DNA of 8,835 nt, taken from positions 1-8,835 of the forward strand of contig JAAWCI010000060.1 of the NCBI GenBank assembly GCA_022793145.1. The letters are read 5' to 3'. The number at the start of each line of letters is the position of its first letter. Within the stretch, counting starts at the first letter, position 1. Shown piece by piece: positions 6,693-8,835 of this stretch. The DNA comes from Bacilli bacterium (GTDB lineage: Bacteria; Bacillota_I; Bacilli_A; RF39; UBA660). The notes beneath the pieces are model-generated. The model was not told the DNA's origin. It was given only the letters and a program-made list of their open reading frames with translations, and searched no databases. Made by a program: the position numbers and the translations under genes.

Positions 6693-7523
6693 ATGAACTA
6701 TTTAAAATTAATTTTCAAAGGATTTATTGTAGGATTAGGTAAAATTATACCAGGGGTAAGTGGAGGAATGTTGGCTATTTTATTAGGTGTATATGAAGAA
6801 AGTGTGCAAGCAATTGCTCATTTCTTTAGAGATACAAAAAAAAATATTCTTTTTTTAGGAGTACTTGGAATAGGAGCATCGCTTGCAATTGTGTTTATGA
6901 GTGGAGTGATTGATTTTTCTCTAGAAAATTATTATCTTCCAACAATGTTACTTTTTATTGGATTAATGCTTGGTGGAAGTAGATCCTTAAAAAGAGAGAT
7001 TGAGGGGACAAACTGTAAAGATTATGTATTTCAATTAGTAGTTCCTTTTTTATTTATGATATCGATTCAATTTTTTCAGAATGGAACTTTTTTAATAAAT
7101 GAGAATTATAGTTACTTTTTAATTTTCTTATTTGGAATAATAGATGCCATTACGATGGTAGTTCCTGGTATCAGTGGAACTGCAATATTAATGTTACTTG
7201 GATTTTATCCTCTTTTATTAGAAACGTTTAGTCATCTGTTAGATCCATCTTATTTATCAAATACATTACAAATTATGTTGCCTTTTGGATTAGGAATATT
7301 AATTGGAGTACTAATTACTGTGAAAATTGTTTCTTTTTTATTAGAAAGACACTCCGTTTCTTTTCATTATGTTATTATTTCCTTTTTCTTTTCGTCTATT
7401 TTGCTTTTATTTTTACAAACATTTAAAAATAATTATACAATGGGAACTGTTATTGTGAGTTTTTTATTTTTAATATTAGGTTATTTTATTTCTAAATTTC
7501 TGGATTCGCATTATAATTTATAA
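6693..7523 (+). CDS. popT: DUF368 polyprenyl-phosphate transporter (PopT family)
   Basis: A polytopic membrane protein of 276 residues. DUF368 proteins (PopT) flip undecaprenyl phosphate back across the membrane so that the lipid carrier can be reused for cell-wall synthesis. The two hallmark re-entrant-type repeats are present. The first is G16-K-I-I-P20-G-V-S-G-G, followed by A-I-L-L-G-V-Y. The second is V-V-P158-G-I-S-G162, followed by M-L-L-G-F-Y. Their similarity reflects the inverted-repeat architecture of the family. About eight further hydrophobic stretches cover the chain, and no signal peptide is seen. The ATG at 6693 follows GAGGG (6682-6686). The stretch GTGAGGGATATATATG at the start matches the one before trpS at 15 of 16 bases. 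The gene ends 32 bases before the preferred pgeF start, so the two may share transcripts. The family assignment is firm; the transport role rests on characterised homologues. Confidence 0.9.
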   Translation: MNYLKLIFKGFIVGLGKIIPGVSGGMLAILLGVYEESVQAIAHFFRDTKKNILFLGVLGIGASLAIVFMSGVIDFSLENYYLPTMLLFIGLMLGGSRSLKREIEGTNCKDYVFQLVVPFLFMISIQFFQNGTFLINENYSYFLIFLFGIIDAITMVVPGISGTAILMLLGFYPLLLETFSHLLDPSYLSNTLQIMLPFGLGILIGVLITVKIVSFLLERHSVSFHYVIISFFFSSILLLFLQTFKNNYTMGTVIVSFLFLILGYFISKFLDSHYNL

Positions 7524-7529
7524 GATTTA

Positions 7530-7538
7530 TGTTATACT
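7530..7538 (+). promoter_or_regulatory. Extended -10 promoter for pgeF
   Basis: TGTTATACT matches the extended -10 form TGnTATAAT except at one base. The -35 region is weak, at best TTATAA (7511-7516) with a 16-base spacer. Transcription would start near 7545. That places the ATG at 7529 inside the promoter and favours the GTG start at 7556 on this transcript. Confidence 0.5.
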
Positions 7539-7545
7539 ATAAAAT

Positions 7546-7551
7546 GGTGAT
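7546..7551 (+). promoter_or_regulatory. Ribosome binding site GGTGAT favouring GTG 7556
   Basis: GGTGAT is fully complementary to the 3' end of 16S rRNA (AGGAGGTGATC on the message side). It ends 4 bases before GTG 7556, which equals about 8 bases of spacing for a GGAGG site. Neither ATG 7529 nor ATG 7544 has a comparable site. Confidence 0.55.
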
Positions 7552-7555
7552 TAAA

Positions 7556-8278
7556 GTGAAAGAAAAGTATGGAGATTTGTTAATACTTCATTCTAATAAA
7601 GAAGATGGAAATATGGCTAAAAAGTTTGGGGAGGATGCAGACATAAATCGTAGACGTTTTATAGCAAAATTGGGATTAAATGTCGAACGTTTTTTATTTA
7701 TGCAGCCTAATAACAGTGATGTTATTGTAGAATTAAAAGAAGATGTTTTAACTGAAGAAAATTTGTATTATAAATTGATAGAAGCCGATGCTATTGTTTC
7801 TAGATATCCAAATGTATTTATTTATCTTAGCTTTGCAGATTGTATTCCATTTACGATTTATGATCAAAAGCAAAATATTTTTGCATTTGCTCATCTTGGT
7901 TGGAGAAGTACTTATTTAAATCTTCATCAAAAATTATTCCAACTTTTTATAGAAACATATCATTCTAATATAGAAGATTTGATAATTCATATTGGACCAT
8001 GTATTAAAAAAGAGAGTTATTTATTACCGAATTTAGAGCAAAAAGATAATTTAGCTTGGAAACCATATATTACTTTTGTAAATGAAAATCTTTATTCGAT
8101 TGATTTAAGAGGATATGTAGTAGATTTTTTTAAAGAGCAACAGGTAAAACAAATTCATATTTCTGATATTGATACTGGAAGTAATTTAAATTATTTTTCT
8201 CATTATCGATCTACACATACAGATGAAATAGAAGGACGTTTTTTTTGCTCAGTAGGAATGTTAGAAAAAGAGTCATAA
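7556..8278 (+). CDS. pgeF: PgeF/YlmD/YfiH-family protein (laccase-domain, peptidoglycan editing factor) with first metal His replaced
   Basis: A cytoplasmic, single-domain protein of 240 residues from GTG 7556 (249 from ATG 7529). Family members act as purine nucleoside phosphorylase/oxidoreductase-like enzymes; E. coli PgeF (YfiH) prevents L-Ser misincorporation into peptidoglycan precursors. Family phrases: E-D-G-N-M near the N terminus, A-D-A-I-V, F-A-D-C96-I-P, A-H113-L-G-W-R, I-G-P-C-I, and E-G-R near the C terminus. C96 and H113 are 17 residues apart, as are C107 and H124 of YfiH. The third metal ligand, H71 in YfiH within a Q-V-H-G-like motif, aligns here with Asn in Q-P-N52-N-S-D-V, so the zinc/copper site appears altered. 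ATG 7529 lies only 5 bases after popT, so coupling is an alternative to the GTG start argued from the promoter and ribosome binding site. Family assignment is secure; activity is uncertain because of the missing His. Confidence 0.85.
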   Translation: MKEKYGDLLILHSNKEDGNMAKKFGEDADINRRRFIAKLGLNVERFLFMQPNNSDVIVELKEDVLTEENLYYKLIEADAIVSRYPNVFIYLSFADCIPFTIYDQKQNIFAFAHLGWRSTYLNLHQKLFQLFIETYHSNIEDLIIHIGPCIKKESYLLPNLEQKDNLAWKPYITFVNENLYSIDLRGYVVDFFKEQQVKQIHISDIDTGSNLNYFSHYRSTHTDEIEGRFFCSVGMLEKES

Positions 8279-8293
8279 AACGGTTCTTTTTTT
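8265..8293 (+). terminator. Possible weak terminator at the end of pgeF
   Basis: AAAAAGA (8265-8271) pairs with TCTTTTT (8285-8291). One G-T wobble extends the stem inward, and two further T residues follow. The stem holds a single G-C pair and overlaps the pgeF stop codon. The T-tract runs straight into the extended -10 promoter of the next gene. Confidence 0.35.
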
Positions 8294-8301
8294 GATATAC
8301 T
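8293..8301 (+). promoter_or_regulatory. Extended -10 promoter for the small gene at 8319
   Basis: TGATATACT is again a TGnTATACT element, five of six bases in the -10 box plus the TG extension. No good -35 box is visible at 16-18 bases upstream. Transcription would start near 8307, close to the GAGGTG ribosome binding site at 8307-8312, leaving almost no leader. That closeness makes the prediction uncertain. Confidence 0.4.
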
Positions 8302-8318
8302 TTATTGAGGTGTTGGAA

Positions 8319-8642
8319 ATGGAGAAAAAGCTTCCTAAAGTATTTGCAAATAAAATAGAAAAAGAAATTCAAAATAATGATAGAGTTTATGTTGCTTCTA
8401 AAGATGTTATAGAAAAACAAGAGCCTACTATTCAATTGCAGGGAATGAATGTAAATCAAAAGATAAAGACGATTCTAAATTCAAAAAATTATATTTATAA
8501 AGCAGAAGTTGATATTAAAACGAATAATGGAATTATTACTAAAAAGATTATTGGAAAAAGTGGGAATCAATTGATTACAATGGATAATGAATTGATTCCA
8601 ATTGATACGATTATAGATATTCAATTAAAAACTCCTAGATAG
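8319..8642 (+). CDS. Small conserved-looking protein of unknown function
   Basis: I do not recognise this gene. It encodes 107 residues from ATG 8319, which follows GAGGTG (8307-8312) at a 6-base spacing. A TTG at 8292 would add nine residues but has no ribosome binding site. The protein is soluble, without signal peptide, membrane segment or cysteine. Residues 1-30 are charged and probably helical. Residues about 30-45 are low in structure signals. Residues about 45-103 read as a helix followed by alternating short strands, ending T-M-D-N-E-L-I-P-I-D-T-I-I-D-I. The end of the chain suggests a small beta-barrel-like regulator or adaptor, but this is only a guess from the pattern. Codon use is like its neighbours. 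It may be transcribed alone or by read-through from pgeF, and it ends before a strong terminator. Confidence 0.75.
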   Translation: MEKKLPKVFANKIEKEIQNNDRVYVASKDVIEKQEPTIQLQGMNVNQKIKTILNSKNYIYKAEVDIKTNNGIITKKIIGKSGNQLITMDNELIPIDTIIDIQLKTPR

Positions 8643-8647
8643 GAGTT
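8630..8647 (+). repeat. Perfect inverted repeat over the stop codon of the small gene
   Basis: AACTCCTA (8630-8637) and TAGGAGTT (8640-8647) are exact reverse complements around two bases; as RNA, a 6-bp stem with a 6-base loop is realistic. The TAG stop lies within it. There is no T-tract on the + strand, so it does not act as a classical terminator in that direction. It could protect the 3' end of the message. Confidence 0.6.
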
Positions 8648-8660
8648 CAGACTGTTCACA

Positions 8661-8696
8661 AAGTGGTATATTTGATTAAATATACTGCTTTTTTTT
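8661..8696 (+). terminator. Strong intrinsic terminator after the small gene
   Basis: A 13-bp stem (8661-8673 with 8678-8690) is closed by the tetraloop GATT (8674-8677). The inner 8 bp, GTATATTT with AAATATAC, are perfect, and the outer part holds two G-T wobbles. A run of eight T residues (8689-8696) follows. This is the best terminator in the window and separates the pgeF region from the next gene. Confidence 0.85.
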
Positions 8697-8746
8697 ATAA
8701 CTAAAATCTTTTTTATTATAAAATTTAATAATAAATGAATATATGT

Positions 8747-8762
8747 ATCAAAACGGTTACAA
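8747..8762 (+). promoter_or_regulatory. cre-like site (possible CcpA operator)
   Basis: The 16 bases ATCAAAACGGTTACAA fit the loose CcpA consensus WTGNAANCGNWNNCAW at 15 positions, with C instead of G at the third. The site sits about 27 bases before the extended -10 box of the last gene. Whether this genome encodes CcpA is unknown, and the consensus is loose, so this is only a candidate. Confidence 0.3.
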
Positions 8763-8785
8763 AATAAAGATAGAAAAAAAGAGTT

Positions 8786-8794
8786 TGTTATAAT
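8786..8794 (+). promoter_or_regulatory. Consensus extended -10 promoter of the last gene
   Basis: TGTTATAAT is a perfect extended -10 element (TG, one base, TATAAT). At a 17-base spacing the -35 position reads AAAGAT, which does not match, so the TG extension would carry recognition. Transcription would start near 8801 and give a leader of about 20 bases with the GAGG ribosome binding site. Confidence 0.7.
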
Positions 8795-8820
8795 GAAAAA
8801 GAATAGAGAGGTAATGGAAA

Positions 8821-8835
8821 ATGGATAAAGTAACA
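8821..8835 (+). CDS. Start of an unidentified gene, truncated by the window edge
   Basis: ATG 8821 opens a frame reading M-D-K-V-T up to the window end. GAGG (8808-8811) lies 9 bases before it, and a consensus extended -10 box precedes that. The alternative ATG 8814 reaches a stop after four codons and is rejected. Five residues are too few to name a product. Confidence 0.55.

Noticed and set aside
8630..8647. Inverted repeat as a terminator of the small gene
   Set aside because: No T-tract follows on the + strand, and a much better terminator lies at 8661-8696.
1..8835. Mollicute code (TGA as Trp)
   Set aside because: TGA ends the kinase, helicase and repressor genes at sensible positions, and TGG encodes conserved Trp residues.
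1..8835. Mobile element, CRISPR array, tRNA or toxin-antitoxin system
   Set aside because: I found no transposase, direct-repeat/spacer pattern, cloverleaf-like sequence or paired small genes; the gene content looks like ordinary chromosome.

Overview
The window is strongly AT-rich, with all genes on the + strand and short gaps. TGA is used as a stop three times and tryptophan is encoded by TGG, so the standard bacterial code applies. Shine-Dalgarno sites are GGAGG-like and promoters are sigma-A-like. Together with the gene set (TrpRS, PgeF, PopT, SmtB/CzrA-type repressor), this points to a low-GC Bacillota, perhaps a gut-type Bacilli or a lineage near the Mollicutes. The lineage is inferred from style, not proven.

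Layout. 1-2784: the 3' part of a membrane hybrid histidine kinase whose key residues are substituted, followed 9 bases later by trpS, which encodes a TrpRS carrying a probable [4Fe-4S] cysteine motif. 2785-4346: a terminator-like hairpin, then a compact UvrD/helicase IV-like helicase that seems to lack a 2B subdomain. 4347-6581: a self-contained zinc-efflux operon with a promoter, an operator with repeated ATATGA half-sites, an SmtB/CzrA-like repressor with the alpha5 zinc site, and a P1B-2 ATPase overlapping it by 4 bases. 6582-8278: popT (DUF368, polyprenyl-phosphate transporter) and a PgeF/YlmD-family protein, both linked to cell-wall metabolism. 8279-8642: a small protein of unknown function. 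8661-8696: the best terminator of the window. 8697-8835: a promoter region with a cre-like site and the first five codons of another gene.

How the genes work together. The clearest unit is the metal-efflux operon: the repressor should leave its operator when zinc binds, releasing expression of the pump. popT and pgeF form a plausible envelope pair, with one recycling the lipid carrier and the other guarding peptidoglycan precursor composition. The most unusual element is the pseudo-kinase/pseudo-receiver protein at the left edge. It has Asn in place of the phospho-accepting His, a broken ATP-lid glycine motif, Glu in place of the receiver Asp, and no conserved receiver Lys. There is no CRISPR array, RNA gene, transposon or phage gene that I can support.
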